This document shows, one piece after another, positions 5,091-6,077 of a stretch of DNA of 6,077 nt; position 1 is the first letter of the stretch, and each line of letters opens with the position of its first letter. A program made the position numbers and the translations under genes. Below the pieces are notes generated by a model. That model was not told the origin of the DNA. It ran no database searches and saw only the letters and a list, made by a program, of their open reading frames with translations. The stretch comes from Mariprofundus sp. (GTDB lineage: Bacteria; Pseudomonadota; Zetaproteobacteria; Mariprofundales; Mariprofundaceae), in contig JAJFLF010000106.1 of assembly GCA_021772845.1 (NCBI GenBank), forward strand, positions 1-6,077, given 5' to 3'.

Positions 5091-6077
5091 TTAGAGTGTC
5101 GCAGCGACTTCTTCAATGATAAAGAACTCGAACGTATCGCCTTCTTTCACATCATTGAATTTCTCAACACTGGTACCAAATTCAAAACCGGTCTTCACTT
5201 CTTTCACATCATCTTTGAATCGACGCAATGAAGCCAACACACCGTCATAGATCAATACATTGTCACGCAATACACGTACATGCGAACCGCGATTCACATA
5301 ACCGTCTGTCATATAACAACCGGCTACAGCGCCAACCTTCGGTGCCTGGAACACTTCACGTACATCAGCAGTACCGGTAACTTTCTCAACCTTATTCGGT
5401 GACAACACACCAGCCATCGCAGCTTTAACTTCATCAATCGCTTCATAGATAATTTTATAGAAACGAACATCAACACCTTCCACTGCTGCCGCTTTCTTGG
5501 CCTTGGTTTCAGGACGTACGTTAAAGCCGATGATGATTGCATTTGCAGCCGATGCCAGCATGACATCAGATTCGGTAATACCACCAATAGCTTTGTGAAT
5601 AATCTTCACTTTCACTTCAGCTGTTCCGGCTTTGATTAGTGATTCAGCCATCGCTTCAACAGAACCGGTCACATCACCCTTAATCAGTACAGGTACTTCC
5701 TTGATGCCGCTCTGCAGATCTGCAAACAACTCATCAAGACTTGCACGTTTCTTGGCTTCAGCGCCAATTTCACGGTCACGATCTTTACGATAACGAACGA
5801 TATCACGTGCCTGTTTCTCATTTTCAACAGAATAAATTTCTTGTCCAGCTTCTGGAACAGAGTCCAAGCCCAGCAATTCAAACGGAATAGATGGACCAGC
5901 AGTACGGTGCTGAACAGAATTTTCATCAACAATCGCACGCAAGCGCCCTGTTGCTGAACCAACAACCACAGTATCACCCTGCTTAAAGGTACCATTCTGT
6001 ACCAGGACAGTTGCCACAGGACCACGTCCCTTATCCAAACGTGATTCAACCACGATACCTTTACCACGACGTGTTGG
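5091..6077 (-). CDS. infB: Translation initiation factor IF-2, C-terminal part (5' end outside window)
   Basis: IF2 is the GTPase that places fMet-tRNA on the 30S subunit and promotes 50S joining. The frame is open to the right edge; the GTG at 6053 is an internal Val, not a start. The 328 visible residues begin just after the G domain. They cover domain II with LDKGRGPVATVLV (14-26) and GPSIPFELLGL (61-71), a charged linker helix (about 95-125), domain III with GDVTGSVEA (134-142) and GFNVRPE (184-190), and the C-terminal fMet-tRNA-binding domain from about 230, with AGC (252-254), RVLRDN (268-273) and SLRRFKDDV (283-291). The GTP-binding domain and the N-terminal region lie off the window. 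The usual ECG motif of the C-terminal domain reads EFG (299-301). It is the most upstream visible gene of the operon; nusA usually precedes it but cannot be seen. Confidence 0.97.
   Translation of the reverse strand, partial: PTRRGKGIVVESRLDKGRGPVATVLVQNGTFKQGDTVVVGSATGRLRAIVDENSVQHRTAGPSIPFELLGLDSVPEAGQEIYSVENEKQARDIVRYRKDRDREIGAEAKKRASLDELFADLQSGIKEVPVLIKGDVTGSVEAMAESLIKAGTAEVKVKIIHKAIGGITESDVMLASAANAIIIGFNVRPETKAKKAAAVEGVDVRFYKIIYEAIDEVKAAMAGVLSPNKVEKVTGTADVREVFQAPKVGAVAGCYMTDGYVNRGSHVRVLRDNVLIYDGVLASLRRFKDDVKEVKTGFEFGTSVEKFNDVKEGDTFEFFIIEEVAATL

Noticed and set aside
5684..6067. Minus-strand overlapping frames inside infB, and similar ones in truB and cmoB
   Set aside because: They are shifted frames of strongly conserved genes, with unnatural composition and no start signals.

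Overview
The window looks like ordinary chromosome from a proteobacterium of moderate GC. The signs are a complete tRNA wobble-uridine pair (cmoA/cmoB), which is characteristic of Gammaproteobacteria and some relatives, and a translation/ribosome-maturation operon in infB-rbfA order. A DHH-family nanoRNase (nrnA) sits between rbfA and truB. Textbook gammaproteobacterial operons lack this gene there, so a lineage outside the core Gammaproteobacteria (for example Zetaproteobacteria-like) is possible. That placement is inference from gene order and family resemblance only.

Layout. Positions 1-1430 (+) hold the 3' part of cmoA and the whole of cmoB, overlapping by 4 nt; together they make the cmo5U wobble modification of tRNA. 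Positions 1455-1808 (-) hold an unrecognised 117-residue cysteine-rich ORF, convergent with cmoB and preceded by a perfect AGGAGG. Positions 1809-2135 contain no protein gene I can defend. They hold an extended -10 promoter candidate reading left, a perfect 16-bp palindrome, a TATAAT reading right, a small two-hairpin segment that could be a short RNA, and a strong bidirectional terminator at 2090-2118. Positions 2136-6077 (-) are a compact operon read right to left: infB (3' part), rbfA, nrnA, truB and a membrane-anchored cyclophilin. Gaps are 0-20 nt, with 4-nt ATGA overlaps at rbfA/nrnA and truB/cyclophilin. The operon ends at the 2090-2118 terminator.

How the genes fit together. The minus-strand operon serves translation: IF2 starts it, RbfA matures the 30S subunit, TruB makes pseudouridine-55 in tRNA, and NrnA degrades the shortest RNA fragments and probably pAp. 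The cyclophilin appears to share this transcript while acting outside the cytoplasm. cmoA/cmoB are also a tRNA-modification unit but lie on the opposite strand and converge on the operon's end. The least explained part is 1431-2120; no obvious large new system is visible. Its most interesting contents are the cysteine-rich ORF, the back-to-back promoter candidates and the possible small RNA.
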